Assembly (NCBI GenBank): GCA_001772005.1
Contig: MERI01000237.1
Coordinates: 1-49,130 of the forward strand
Reading direction: 5' to 3'
Length of the DNA stretch: 49,130 nt
Source of the DNA: Betaproteobacteria bacterium RIFCSPLOWO2_12_FULL_62_58
GTDB taxonomy: Bacteria; Pseudomonadota; Gammaproteobacteria; Burkholderiales; SG8-41
Part shown: positions 8,571 through 18,078 of the stretch, piece by piece
How the letters are laid out: each line of letters opens with the position of its first letter
How positions within the stretch are numbered: position 1 is the first letter of the stretch
Made by a program: the position numbers and the translations under genes
Notes under the pieces: model-generated
What the model saw: only the letters and a program-made list of their open reading frames with translations
The model's database searches: none
What the model was told of the DNA's origin: nothing

Positions 8571-9230
8571 ATGAGTGCCCGTGAAAACATTCTTGCGCGC
8601 ATCCGCGCCGCGCAGGGCAAGCCGTTCGTGCCGGGCGATGGGGAGCGCGAGCAGGTGCGCGCGCATCTCGCCGCCCACGCGCAGAGTCCGCGCCCGCGTG
8701 CGGCGGACGATCTCATCGCGTGCTTTCGCGCTCGCGCGCTCGCGCTGTCGAGCACGTTCGACGAAGCCGGGACGCTCGCCGACGTGCCGCAGGCAGTGGC
8801 GAACTACCTCAGGCGCAGCAACCTGCCGCTCGACGCTGTATGCTGGCCGGATCTTCTCGAACTGGGATGGGGGGCGGCGGGCCTGAGCGTGGCAGCGCGC
8901 GCGGCATGTGACGGCGATCTGGTCGGTATCACCGGCACTTTTTGCGCGATCGCCGAAACCGGCACGCTGCTGATGGTATCGGCGCCGCGCTCGCTCGCAA
9001 CGACCAGCCTCCTGCCGGAAACGTACATCGCGCTGGTCCGCGCGGATCGCATCGTGCGCGGCATGGAAGAAGCGTGGCAGATGTTGCGCGCTGAATTCGG
9101 CGTGCCGCCGCGCGCGGTCACCTTCATTTCCGGCCCGTCGCGCACCGCCGACATCGAGCAGACCGTGACGCTCGGCGCGCATGGGCCATATCGGGTGCAC
9201 ATCGTGCTGCTAGCAGCCTGTCGGACTTAA
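8571..9230 (+). CDS. lutC: LutC-type LUD-domain protein
   Basis: A 219-residue protein of the LUD (DUF162, YkgG/LutC) family, the third component of the lactate oxidation system. The diagnostic run is GITGTFCAIAETGTLLMVS (about residues 121-139), then LPETYIALVRADRIV and FISGPSRTADIE. The family normally ends shortly after GPYRVHIVLL; here the last residues, AACRT, and the stop come from a palindromic repeat beginning at 9211. The ATG at 8571 is the first in frame, but a pyrimidine tract lies directly upstream instead of a purine ribosome-binding site. That implies translational coupling or another initiation mode. Last gene of the operon. Confidence 0.9.
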   Translation: MSARENILARIRAAQGKPFVPGDGEREQVRAHLAAHAQSPRPRAADDLIACFRARALALSSTFDEAGTLADVPQAVANYLRRSNLPLDAVCWPDLLELGWGAAGLSVAARAACDGDLVGITGTFCAIAETGTLLMVSAPRSLATTSLLPETYIALVRADRIVRGMEEAWQMLRAEFGVPPRAVTFISGPSRTADIEQTVTLGAHGPYRVHIVLLAACRT

Positions 9231-9430
9231 CAGCCCGAACAGGCTGCTAAAAGCAAAACCGGCTGACAATTCCAAAAAAACCCCCGGCCGAACTGGTCGA
9301 ACGTGAAGAAAACTGAGGGTGAATTCGCATATCTATCATGTTCTCTTGCAATTTTTCCTGGCGCCGGTTTTGCATTAGGAGTTTGTCGGGGCCAAGCCTG
9401 CCTGCGGTAGGCAGGTCCGACAAACTCCTA
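9211..9430. repeat. composite palindromic element: two related hairpins flanking an 11-bp inverted repeat
   Basis: Hairpin 1 (9211-9249) has arms tagcagcctgtcgg and ccga-a-caggctgcta. Hairpin 2 has arms taggagtttgtcgg (9376-9389) and ccgacaaactccta (9417-9430), with an inner stem cctgcct/aggcagg (9397-9403 and 9409-9415). The two left arms agree at 11 of 14 bases and the right arms change to match. Between the hairpins lies a perfect inverted pair, gcaaaaccggc (9253-9263) and gccggttttgc (9363-9373), about 100 bases apart. It overlaps the 3' end of lutC and may also act as its terminator. A REPIN- or MITE-like origin is inferred. Confidence 0.6.
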
Positions 9431-9899
9431 GGGCAGTAGATCATAAATTCGCCAATAGAGGCGCAAATGAGGAATGCGGCAAGAGAAATCGTTTCTCAAG
9501 CGTTCTCCCCGGGAACTTTTCCGGTGACCGCTGTCACACTAAAAATCGATAACCGTTCGTGCCGACGCACTCTTCCGGCGCGGAGCCGGGACATATCGAA
9601 CCGTCGTTCGTTCGCCTTGGCATGAGGTGGTGCAAATAAAAATGCGAGTCTGGGGCGTTCGATATTTGTGCAATTTCTTTTCTTGATCTGCGGCTGGCGC
9701 GAGCCCTCACCGGGCGCGCAGCGCGGCCGCCTGAATTTGCCATGGTCGGAAGAAAACAAGCGGACAGTTTTGTCATCGAAGACCGCGGTTGGGTCCGGGT
9801 CGCGCCAGGCCACGCGCGCCTGGGGCGCACTCGAGATTCGACCTCGTCGATGGCGGGTCGTGTCGCATTGCGGCCGATCGTTTGGAGCAGGGGCGGCGC
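9431..9899. other. 469-base region without a gene, upstream of the glucan island
   Basis: No open frame here shows convincing coding character. The open frames that cross it run into otsB or lie antisense to it. It is more AT-rich from 9431 to 9680 and probably holds the promoter of the glucan/trehalose island. One candidate site is listed separately at 9512. Confidence 0.5.
9512..9538 (+). promoter_or_regulatory. possible ECF/sigma-E-type promoter upstream of otsB
   Basis: ggaactt at 9512-9518 resembles the GGAACTT -35 element used by ECF sigma factors, and gtcaca at 9533-9538 could be the -10 element, 14 bases apart. It points toward the island but is about 360 bases from otsB. A similar pair is at 28034. 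Short degenerate motifs like this arise by chance, so confidence is low. Confidence 0.25.
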
Positions 9900-10697
9900 A
9901 TGCGGGTCTTGAGTCCCCGCATCGATTGGGCCGCCTTCCTGGAACGCATTGCGGCGGTGCGCGAGCGCGTGCTGATGCTGGATTACGACGGCACGCTGGC
10001 GCCGTTCCAGGTCCGTCCCGAGCAAGCGGTGCCGTATCCTGGCGTGGCCGAAGCGCTTGCAAGCCTGATCCGGGACGGCGGCACGCGCATCGTCATCGTC
10101 AGCGGGCGCCGTGCGGCGGATGTGGTGCCGCTGCTGCCGCTCAAGCCGCGGCCCGAAATCTGGGGCGCTCACGGCTGGGAGCGGCTGCTGCCGAGCGGCA
10201 AGCTCACAACGCAGCAACCGCCGGACGGCATCAAGCGCGCGCTGGAGGAGGCCGAAGAAGCCGTGCGCGAAGTCGTGCGCAGGGGCGGCCGGCTCGAACG
10301 CAAGCAGGCGAGCGTCGCACTGCATTGGCGCGGGCTGCCGGGGCTTTCGGTGGTGAAGAACGAGCAGGAGGCGCACGCCGCATGGGTGCCGTTCACGCGC
10401 GACGGTACCTTGCAGCTGCTGCCCTTTGACGGCGGCGTTGAGTTGCGTGCTCCGGGGTGCAACAAGCAGCACGCAGTCAAGGCCGTGCTGTCCGAGACGG
10501 CGGCGGATAGCGCGATCGCTTACCTCGGCGACGACATCACCGACGAGGACGCTTTCGCGGCAGTGAAGCCGCGCGGACTCGCCGTGCTGGTGCGGTCGGA
10601 GCTGCGCGAGACGCAGGCGGACGCATGGCTGCGGCCGCCCGGGGAACTGATCGAGTTTCTTGGGCGCTGGCGTGAAAGCAGCTTGGCAAGACGGTGA
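9900..10697 (+). CDS. otsB: trehalose-6-phosphate phosphatase OtsB (catalytic motif intact)
   Basis: A 265-residue HAD-superfamily phosphatase that removes phosphate from trehalose-6-phosphate. HAD motif I is DYDGTLAPF, with nucleophile Asp28 and acid/base Asp30. Motif II is IVSGR (SGRRAADV), the conserved WGAHGWE segment follows, and GCNKQHAVKAV precedes the metal motif YLGDDITDEDAF. I chose the ATG at 9900 because a purine-rich ggagcagggg precedes it and the second otsB at 28285 starts at the equivalent residue; the frame is open further back to 9789. First gene of the plus-strand island, 39 bases before glgB. Its partner otsA lies about 20 kb downstream at 30159. Confidence 0.93.
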   Translation: MRVLSPRIDWAAFLERIAAVRERVLMLDYDGTLAPFQVRPEQAVPYPGVAEALASLIRDGGTRIVIVSGRRAADVVPLLPLKPRPEIWGAHGWERLLPSGKLTTQQPPDGIKRALEEAEEAVREVVRRGGRLERKQASVALHWRGLPGLSVVKNEQEAHAAWVPFTRDGTLQLLPFDGGVELRAPGCNKQHAVKAVLSETAADSAIAYLGDDITDEDAFAAVKPRGLAVLVRSELRETQADAWLRPPGELIEFLGRWRESSLARR

Positions 10698-10736
10698 TGG
10701 CGATTCGTTACCGGTGAACTTATAGAAAAGAATATC

Positions 10737-12710
10737 GTGAACGCTGGAACAACCGGTTCGGGAATGGATCGCGCAACCCGTCGGGACGCGCAGCACGTCA
10801 CGAGCAAGGGGCCGCGGCTCATCAGCGACCACGATATCTTTTTCTTCAAGGAGGGGACGCATTACCGTTTGTACGACAAGCTGGGCGCCCACATCGTGGC
10901 GGTCGACGGGAATCCCGCCGTGCATTTCGCCGTCTGGGCACCCAATGCCGAGGCGGTTTCGGTAATCGGGGATTTTAGTGGCTGGGATTCCGCGCGCCAC
11001 CCGCTGCGGGTACGTGAGGATGGCTCCGGTATCTGGGAGGGTGTTGTCCAGGGTATTGGCAACGGAGCGCTCTACAAGTACCGTATCCGTTCGAAAGTGA
11101 ATCGGTACGAGGCCGACAAGGGTGACCCCTTCGCGTTTTGCTGGGAATCGCCGCCCTCTACCGCTTCCAGAGTCTGGAGCCTCGACTACGCGTGGGGCGA
11201 CTCCCGCTGGATGAGCTCGCGCCGCGCAGCGGCGGCCAGGGACGCGCCGCTGTCGATCTACGAAGTCCATCTGGGCTCGTGGCGCAAGGTCCCGCAGGGC
11301 AACCGGCCGCTGACCTACCGCGAACTTGCACAGCCGCTGAGCGACTACGTCGAGCATCTGGGCTTCACCCATGTGGAATTCATGCCCGTCATGGAGCATC
11401 CCTTCTACGGTTCGTGGGGCTACCAGGTGACGGGGTATTTCGCGCCGACGGCGCGCTACGGCACGCCGCAAGATCTCATGTACCTGGTGGATCATCTGCA
11501 CCAGCACGGCATCGGGGTGATCTTCGATTGGGTGCCTTCGCATTTTCCCAACGACGAGCACGGACTCGTATACTACGACGGCACGCACCTTTTCGAGCAT
11601 GCCGATCCGCGCCAAGGCTATCACCCGGAGTGGAACAGCTGCATCTTCAACTACGGGCGCAACGAAGTGCGGGCATTCCTCATGAGCAGCGCGCTGTTCT
11701 GGCTCGACAGGTATCATGCGGACGGGCTGCGCGTCGACGGTGTTGCCTCGATGCTGTACCTCGATTACGCGAGGCAAGAAGGCGAATGGATCCCGAACGA
11801 GTACGGGGGGAGGGAGAATCTTCACGCCGTGCGCTTCCTGCGCCGTCTGAACGAGGCTGTTTACCGCGATTTTCCGGACGTGCAGACGATCGCAGAGGAG
11901 TCAACTGCGTGGCCGATGGTCTCGCGCCCCACCTCCGTCGGCGGGCTGGGTTTCGGCTACAAGTGGAACATGGGCTGGATGCACGATACGCTGAGGTACA
12001 TGGCGCAAGACCCGGTCCACCGCAAGCACCATCACGATGAGCTTACCTTCAGCATGTGGTACGCGTACGACGAAAACTTCATTCTGGCGCTTTCGCACGA
12101 CGAGGTGGTGCACGGCAAGGGCGCACTGATAGGCAAAATGCCCGGCGACGAGTGGCAGAGGTTCGCCAATCTGCGCCTGCTCTACGGTTATATGTGGGCG
12201 CATCCCGGCAAGAAGCTGCTTTTCATGGGCGGGGAGTTTGGCCAGTGCCGCGAATGGCAGCATGAGGAAAGCCTCGAGTGGCACGTGCTGGAGTATGACT
12301 TTCACCGCGGCGTACAGGCGTGGGTCGCCGACCTCAACCGGACATACCGCGCGCAACCCGCGCTGCACGAGCATGATTTCGAACAGTGCGGCTTCGAATG
12401 GGTGGAAGCCCAGGACCGGGACAACAGCGTGTTGAGTTTTCTGCGCTTGGGCCGCACCACCCGCGACGTGATACTCGTCGTCTGCAACTTTACCCCGGTG
12501 GCGCGCACGGCCTACCGGCTGGGCGTGCCGCGCGGCGGCTTCTGGCGGGAACTGCTCAACAGCGATGCCGCGGAGTATGGCGGGTCGGGAGTGGGCAATA
12601 TGGGTGGCGTCGAGGCGGAGCGCGAACCGTATCACGGACGGGAGTGGTCGCTGCGCGTCACTTTGGCCCCGTTTGCGGCGCTGTGGCTGAAAGGCCCGGG
12701 CAGCGCCTGA
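10737..12710 (+). CDS. glgB: 1,4-alpha-glucan branching enzyme
   Basis: A 657-residue GH13 branching enzyme that makes alpha-1,6 branch points. An N-terminal CBM48 domain ([19 protein letters not shown], about residues 66-84) is followed by the (beta/alpha)8 barrel. Catalytic residues are Asp334 ([11 protein letters not shown]), Glu387 (IAEESTAW) and Asp455 ([12 protein letters not shown]). The [22 protein letters not shown] and FMGGEFGQ blocks are typical of GlgB. The length matches forms that lack the extra N1 domain of E. coli GlgB. The listed start is a GTG; an ATG at 10764 is the alternative, and neither has a strong ribosome-binding site. In this cluster GlgB probably branches the linear chains made by GlgE. 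Confidence 0.95.
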   Translation: MNAGTTGSGMDRATRRDAQHVTSKGPRLISDHDIFFFKEGTHYRLYDKLGAHIVAVDGNPAVHFAVWAPNAEAVSVIGDFSGWDSARHPLRVREDGSGIWEGVVQGIGNGALYKYRIRSKVNRYEADKGDPFAFCWESPPSTASRVWSLDYAWGDSRWMSSRRAAAARDAPLSIYEVHLGSWRKVPQGNRPLTYRELAQPLSDYVEHLGFTHVEFMPVMEHPFYGSWGYQVTGYFAPTARYGTPQDLMYLVDHLHQHGIGVIFDWVPSHFPNDEHGLVYYDGTHLFEHADPRQGYHPEWNSCIFNYGRNEVRAFLMSSALFWLDRYHADGLRVDGVASMLYLDYARQEGEWIPNEYGGRENLHAVRFLRRLNEAVYRDFPDVQTIAEESTAWPMVSRPTSVGGLGFGYKWNMGWMHDTLRYMAQDPVHRKHHHDELTFSMWYAYDENFILALSHDEVVHGKGALIGKMPGDEWQRFANLRLLYGYMWAHPGKKLLFMGGEFGQCREWQHEESLEWHVLEYDFHRGVQAWVADLNRTYRAQPALHEHDFEQCGFEWVEAQDRDNSVLSFLRLGRTTRDVILVVCNFTPVARTAYRLGVPRGGFWRELLNSDAAEYGGSGVGNMGGVEAEREPYHGREWSLRVTLAPFAALWLKGPGSA

Positions 12711-12743
12711 CTCGGCATGCACTCGAACACTGGAGGAGCGCCC

Positions 12744-14741
12744 GTGACGAAAACCTTGGCTGACGACGGCCGGCGCAGAGTCGTCATCGAGTCGGTGGTG
12801 CCCGCCGTGGACGCGGGCCGGTTTCCCGTAAAACGCGTCGTCGGCGACCGCGTGATCGTGGAGGCCGACATTTTTGCGGACGGGCACGATACGTTGCGCT
12901 GCGTGCTCCAGTATCGCAAGCAAGGCGCACGCGCCTGGGAAGAAACCGGGATGGCGTTTCTCAGCAACGATCGCTGGCGCGGCACGTTTGAGGTTGCGGA
13001 TCTGGGTTGTTACCAATACACGGTCGCCGCCTGGGTCGACGGTTTCCTGTCGTGGCGCCAGGACCTTGTCAAGCGCAGCGATCCTGCGGACATTGCGCTG
13101 GCGCTGAAAGCGGGCGCCAAACTGGTCGAGGCGGCGGCGGCGCGCGCCAAGGGTGCCGACGCGCGGGCGTTGCGCGCGTTCGCCGAGGCCATGTGCACGG
13201 ACGCCGATCCGGAGGAACGGCGCGGGCTCGCGGCGGGAGACGAACTCCTGGCCCTGATGGCGCGTTTTCCCGACCGCGGCTTCATGGCGTCCTATCCGCT
13301 CGAGCTGGAGGTCGTCGTCGATCCGCCGCGCGCGCGCTGCAGCGCGTGGTACGAAATGTTCCCGCGTTCGTGTGCGCAGAAAGCCGGGCGGCACGGCACC
13401 TTCCGCGACTGCGAAAAGCGTCTCGACTACGTGGCGGAAATGGGCTTCGATGTCTTGTATTTCCCGCCCGTGCATCCCATCGGAAGCGTCAAGCGCAAGG
13501 GCCGCAACAATGCGCTGCGGACGCGGCCGGACGACCCCGGCAGCCCGTGGGCCATCGGCGCCAGGGAGGGCGGGCACAAGGCGGTGCATCCGGCGCTCGG
13601 CTCGCTCGAGGATTTCCGAAGATTGGTCGCCGTGGCGCGCGCACGCGGCATCGAGGTCGCGCTCGATATCGCCTTCCAGTGCGCTCCGGATCATCCCTAT
13701 GTGGACGCTCATCCGGAATGGTTCCGGCGGCGGCCCGACGGCTCGGTTCAATTCGCGGAGAACCCGCCAAAGAAATATGAAGACATCTATCCGTTCAACT
13801 TCGATGGCGGGCACTGGGCGGAACTGTGGCAGGAATTGAAGAGCGTATTCGCCTTCTGGGTCGAGCAGGGCGTGACAATCTTTCGTGTCGATAACCCGCA
13901 CACCAAGCCTTTCGCGTTCTGGCGGTGGTTGATTGCCGATATGAAGAAAGAGCATCCCGAGCTGATCTTCCTATCGGAAGCGTTCACGCGCCCCAAGATC
14001 ATGCATCGCCTGGCGAAGCTCGGCTTCACGCAGTCTTATACGTATTTTCCCTGGCGCAACACCAAGGGGGAACTGACCGAATACTTCAGCGAACTCGCGC
14101 AGAGCGCCTCGCGGGAGTATTTCCGTCCCAACCACTGGGCCAATACGCCCGACATCCTCACCGCGTACCTGCAAAACGGCGGCCGGCCGGCATTCATGGC
14201 GCGCCTGGTGCTGGCGGGCACGCTCGGCGCCAGCTACGGCATTTACGGTCCCGCATTCGAACAATGCGAGAACGTTGCACGCGAGTCCGGGGCCGAGGAA
14301 TATTTCAACTCGGAGAAGTACGAGGTGCGGCACTGGGACCTCGGCAAGGCGGGCAGCCTTGCGCCATTGATCGCGCGGGTCAATCGCGCCCGGCGCGAGA
14401 ATCCGGCGTTGCAGCAGGACTGGAATCTCCGCTTCGTGCCGACCGACCATCAGGAGGTGATCTGCTACGGCAAGTTCAACGACGAGCGCTCGAACGTGAT
14501 CCTGGTGGCGGTGAACCTGGACCCGCGCCATACGCACTCCGCCGTCGTCGAGGTGCCGCTCGACGCGTTCGGCATCGATCGCGAACGGCCGTACCAGGTG
14601 GAAGACCTCTTGAACGGCGCGAGCTACCTGTGGCAGGGTTCGCGCAACTACGTCGAGCTCGATCCCAATGTTTGTCCGGCACATGTGTTCCGGGTGAGGC
14701 GGCAGTTGCGTTCGGAGAAAGACTTTGAATACTTCGCGTGA
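12744..14741 (+). CDS. glgE: maltose-1-phosphate maltosyltransferase GlgE
   Basis: A 665-residue GH13_3 enzyme that extends alpha-1,4-glucan using maltose-1-phosphate. An N-terminal beta domain (VVGDRVIVEADIFADGHD) and a helical insert (about residues 110-170) precede the barrel. GlgE signatures are WYEMFPRS, FPPVHPIG, the ENPPKKYEDIYPFNF segment, catalytic Asp383 in FRVDNPHTKPF and Glu412 in FLSEAFTRPK. I chose GTG 12744 because a perfect ggaggag at 12732-12738 sits 5 bases upstream; the ATG at 12717 is the alternative and would add nine residues. The 3' end overlaps treS by 17 bases, which suggests coupled translation. With TreS-maltokinase and GlgB it completes the GlgE pathway known from mycobacteria and streptomycetes. 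Confidence 0.95.
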   Translation: MTKTLADDGRRRVVIESVVPAVDAGRFPVKRVVGDRVIVEADIFADGHDTLRCVLQYRKQGARAWEETGMAFLSNDRWRGTFEVADLGCYQYTVAAWVDGFLSWRQDLVKRSDPADIALALKAGAKLVEAAAARAKGADARALRAFAEAMCTDADPEERRGLAAGDELLALMARFPDRGFMASYPLELEVVVDPPRARCSAWYEMFPRSCAQKAGRHGTFRDCEKRLDYVAEMGFDVLYFPPVHPIGSVKRKGRNNALRTRPDDPGSPWAIGAREGGHKAVHPALGSLEDFRRLVAVARARGIEVALDIAFQCAPDHPYVDAHPEWFRRRPDGSVQFAENPPKKYEDIYPFNFDGGHWAELWQELKSVFAFWVEQGVTIFRVDNPHTKPFAFWRWLIADMKKEHPELIFLSEAFTRPKIMHRLAKLGFTQSYTYFPWRNTKGELTEYFSELAQSASREYFRPNHWANTPDILTAYLQNGGRPAFMARLVLAGTLGASYGIYGPAFEQCENVARESGAEEYFNSEKYEVRHWDLGKAGSLAPLIARVNRARRENPALQQDWNLRFVPTDHQEVICYGKFNDERSNVILVAVNLDPRHTHSAVVEVPLDAFGIDRERPYQVEDLLNGASYLWQGSRNYVELDPNVCPAHVFRVRRQLRSEKDFEYFA

Positions 14742-17700
14742 CATGGTTGCCGCGGACACGGCGAATTCCGTCCGCGACGAGCGCCCTGGAGACGATCCGC
14801 TCTGGTACAAGGACGCGGTCGTCTACCAGCTGCACGTCAAGGCGTTCTTCGACTCCAACGACGACGGCATCGGCGACTTCCGCGGCCTCGCGTCAAAGCT
14901 CGATTACGTCAAGGACCTGGGCGTGAACGCCATCTGGGTGCTGCCGTTCTATCCGTCGCCGCTCAAGGACGACGGCTACGACGTCGCCGACTATCACAAC
15001 GTGCACCCGCAGTACGGCACCCGCAACGACTTCCGTATCATGATGCGCGAGGCGCACCGCCGGGGACTGAAGGTCATCACCGAGCTGGTGGTCAACCATA
15101 CCTCCGATCAGCACCCGTGGTTCCAAGCGGCCCGCCGCGCGCCCAAGGGCTCGGCGAAGCGCAATTATTACGTGTGGAGCGACGACCCGAAGAAGTACGC
15201 CGGCACGCGCATCATCTTCACCGACGCTGAAACGTCCAACTGGGCGTGGGATCCGGTCGCCAATGCGTACTACTGGCACCGCTTCTTCAGCCATCAGCCG
15301 GATCTCAACTTCGACAACCCCAGGGTGCTGAAGGCCGTATTTCGGACCATGCGCTTCTGGCTCGACATGGGCGTAGACGGCTTCCGGCTCGACGCCATTC
15401 CCTATCTCTGCGAACGCGAAGGGACCAGCAACGAAAACCTGCCCGCGACGCATGCTGTCATCAAGCAGATCCGCGCCTCGCTCGACGCGCATTACCGCAA
15501 CCGCCTGCTGCTCGCCGAGGCGAATCAGTGGCCGGAGGACGTGCGCGAATACTTCGGCGACGGCAGCGAATGCCACATGGCGTACCATTTTCCGCTGATG
15601 CCGCGCATCTACATGGCGATCGCGCAGGAGGACCGCTATCCGGTGGTCGAGATCATGCAGCAGACGCCCGACATTCCCGAGTCCTGCCAATGGGCGGTCT
15701 TCCTGCGCAATCACGACGAGCTCACGCTCGAGATGGTGACCAGCAAGGAGCGCGACTACATGTACCGGATGTACGCCGCGGACCCGCGCGCGCGCATCAA
15801 CCTGGGCATCCGGCGCCGGCTCGCTTCCCTGATGGAGAACGACCCCGAGCGCATCAAGCTCATGAAAAGCCTGCTGCTGTCGATGCCGGGTTCGCCCATC
15901 ATCTATTACGGCGACGAGATCGGCATGGGCGACAATATCTTTCTGGGCGACCGCAATGGGGTGCGCACGCCGATGCAATGGAGCCCGGACCGCAACGCCG
16001 GCTTCTCGCGCGCCGACCCGCAGCGTCTCTACCTGCCCCCGATCATGGACCCGGTGTACGGCTACGAAGCGGTCAACGTCGAAGCGCAGTTGCGCGACCC
16101 CTCTTCGCTGCTCAACTGGATGAAGCGCATGCTCGCCGTGCGCAAAGGCAGCCAGGCGTTCGGTCGCGGGCGGCTCTCCTTTCTCAGGCCGGGCAACCGC
16201 AAAATCCTTGCCTACCTGCGCGAATTGGGCGAGGAGGCGATCCTGTGTGTGGCGAACCTGGGGCGCTCCGCGCAGCCGGTCGAACTGGATCTCGGGCGCT
16301 TCCGCGGGCGCGTGCCGGTCGAGCTGATAGGGCGTACCGCTTTTCCACCGGTCGGGGCGTTGCCGTACATGCTGACGCTGCCCGCGCACGGCTTTTACTG
16401 GTTCCGCCTCGCCGCCGATGTCGAAGTGCCGCACTGGCACGAGGAGCGCCTCTTGCGCGAGGATCTGCCGGTGCTGGTGCTGTTCGACGGCTGGATGAGC
16501 TTTTTCCGGGACCGCGTCGTGCCGTGGCGCATCGGCATGGCGGAGAAGGTGCGCGCGCAGCTCGAGGCGGACGCACTGCCGCGCTACCTCGAAACACAAC
16601 GCTGGTATGCCGCCAAAGGCGAAAAGGTGAAGCGCGCGGCACTGGCCGACCACGTGCTATGGGAGGTTGAACGGCAACGGTGGTTGATTTCCCTGCTCGA
16701 CGTCGAAGGCGCTCCGGAGTCAACGACGTACTTCCTGCCGCTCGCGCTCGCCTGGGAGGACGGCGAGGAGGAGCGATTACGCAGTCTCGCGCCCGCGACG
16801 GTGGCCAAAGTGCGCCAGCAGGCGAACGTCGGCGTGCTGGGCGACGCGTTCGCCGACGAGGCTTTCTGCCGCGCCGTGGTCGAGGCGGTCGGCGCCGGGC
16901 GGGAATTCGCCAGCGCGCGTGGAATGCTGCGCTTCCATCCGACGCGCGCCTTCGCCGAAATTGCCGGCAAGGACATCGGCCAGCTGCCGGTGGGCCGTCC
17001 GCAGACGCAGAGCAGCAACACCATCGTCACGTTGGGCGAGCGCCTGTTCCTCAAGGGCTACCGTCGGCTGCGGCCCGGGGTAAATCCCGAGCTTGAGGTC
17101 GGCCGTTTTCTCACGGAAGCGGCGCGCTTTGCCAATTGCGTGCCGCTGGCGGGCGCCGTCGAGTATATCCGCGCTGACGGCGCGCCGATGACCCTCGCGC
17201 TGCTGCAGGCCTACGTCCCGAACCAGGGCGACGGCTGGACTTACACGCTCGACTATCTCGAGCGGTTCCTCGATCGGTGGCGCAACGTGGCCGAGGCGCC
17301 CCCCGCGGACGTGCACGGCGGCTACCTTTCACTCATGCATACCCTGGGGACCCGCACGGCCGACCTGCACCGCGCGCTCGCGCTACGCACCGGCGATGCG
17401 GCCTTCGACCCTGAGCCGGTTGCCGAGAGCGACCTCGCCGGCTGGAAGAAACGCATGCGCGAGGAGGCGCTCGTCACCCTCGATCTATTGGAGCGGCGTC
17501 TGGGCGAGTTGACGCTGCCCCCGCGCACCGACGCGAAGGCACTGATCAGGCAGCGCGAGCAATTGCTGGCACGCATCGACGCCTGCGCCGCGTCGGCGGG
17601 CCGGACGCTCAAGATCCGCTATCACGGGGATTATCACCTCGGGCAGGTGCTGCTGACGAAAAACGACTTCCTCATCATCGACTTTGAAGGCGAGCCGGCG

Positions 17701-18078
17701 CGCACGTTCGCCGAACGGCGCGCCAAACATTCACCGCTGCGCGATTTGGCCGGCATGCTACGCTCGTTCAACTATGCGCATTGGACCGCGCTGCGGGATG
17801 CCGTGCAGGCTCACGAGGACACCGCCAGGCTCGCGCCTCTGGCGCGCGCTTGGGAAGAAGAAGTGCGCCACGAGTTTCTCGAGGCCTACGACGAGGCGGC
17901 GCGCGGCAGCGGCCTGTACGCTTCCTTCGAGGAGGTGCGCGGGCTGCTCGCGCTGTTTGAGATGGAGAAGGCATTCTACGAGCTGCGTTACGAGATCAAC
18001 AACCGTCCAGGCTGGGTTGCCATTCCGCTGCAGGGGATCCTCGCCTTGGCCGGCCTGGGCGAGGGCGTAAGAGCGTGA
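14725..18078 (+). CDS. treS: trehalose synthase-maltokinase fusion
   Basis: A 1117-residue fusion. Residues about 25-560 are TreS, which interconverts maltose and trehalose: YKDAVVYQLHVKAFFDSN, catalytic Asp223 (GFRLDAIPYL), Glu265 (LLLAEANQWP) and Asp331 (RNHDELTLEM). The rest is a maltokinase (Pep2/Mak) that makes maltose-1-phosphate for GlgE; its kinase-like motifs are KIRYHGDYHLGQVLL and DFLIIDFEGEPARTFAERR. Such fusions are common in proteobacteria with the GlgE route. The ATG at 14725 lies inside the end of glgE; MVAADTANSV at 14743 is an alternative start. The stop codon at 18076-18078 lies inside a purine-rich tandem repeat, and the final GEGVRA may be repeat-derived. Confidence 0.95.
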   Translation: MNTSRDMVAADTANSVRDERPGDDPLWYKDAVVYQLHVKAFFDSNDDGIGDFRGLASKLDYVKDLGVNAIWVLPFYPSPLKDDGYDVADYHNVHPQYGTRNDFRIMMREAHRRGLKVITELVVNHTSDQHPWFQAARRAPKGSAKRNYYVWSDDPKKYAGTRIIFTDAETSNWAWDPVANAYYWHRFFSHQPDLNFDNPRVLKAVFRTMRFWLDMGVDGFRLDAIPYLCEREGTSNENLPATHAVIKQIRASLDAHYRNRLLLAEANQWPEDVREYFGDGSECHMAYHFPLMPRIYMAIAQEDRYPVVEIMQQTPDIPESCQWAVFLRNHDELTLEMVTSKERDYMYRMYAADPRARINLGIRRRLASLMENDPERIKLMKSLLLSMPGSPIIYYGDEIGMGDNIFLGDRNGVRTPMQWSPDRNAGFSRADPQRLYLPPIMDPVYGYEAVNVEAQLRDPSSLLNWMKRMLAVRKGSQAFGRGRLSFLRPGNRKILAYLRELGEEAILCVANLGRSAQPVELDLGRFRGRVPVELIGRTAFPPVGALPYMLTLPAHGFYWFRLAADVEVPHWHEERLLREDLPVLVLFDGWMSFFRDRVVPWRIGMAEKVRAQLEADALPRYLETQRWYAAKGEKVKRAALADHVLWEVERQRWLISLLDVEGAPESTTYFLPLALAWEDGEEERLRSLAPATVAKVRQQANVGVLGDAFADEAFCRAVVEAVGAGREFASARGMLRFHPTRAFAEIAGKDIGQLPVGRPQTQSSNTIVTLGERLFLKGYRRLRPGVNPELEVGRFLTEAARFANCVPLAGAVEYIRADGAPMTLALLQAYVPNQGDGWTYTLDYLERFLDRWRNVAEAPPADVHGGYLSLMHTLGTRTADLHRALALRTGDAAFDPEPVAESDLAGWKKRMREEALVTLDLLERRLGELTLPPRTDAKALIRQREQLLARIDACAASAGRTLKIRYHGDYHLGQVLLTKNDFLIIDFEGEPARTFAERRAKHSPLRDLAGMLRSFNYAHWTALRDAVQAHEDTARLAPLARAWEEEVRHEFLEAYDEAARGSGLYASFEEVRGLLALFEMEKAFYELRYEINNRPGWVAIPLQGILALAGLGEGVRA

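Noticed and set aside
9534..13955. Very long antisense open frames opposite otsB, glgB and glgE (763 and 684 residues on the minus strand)
   Set aside because: They mirror the codon bias of GC-rich genes on the plus strand and show no family motif. The plus-strand proteins have complete catalytic sites.
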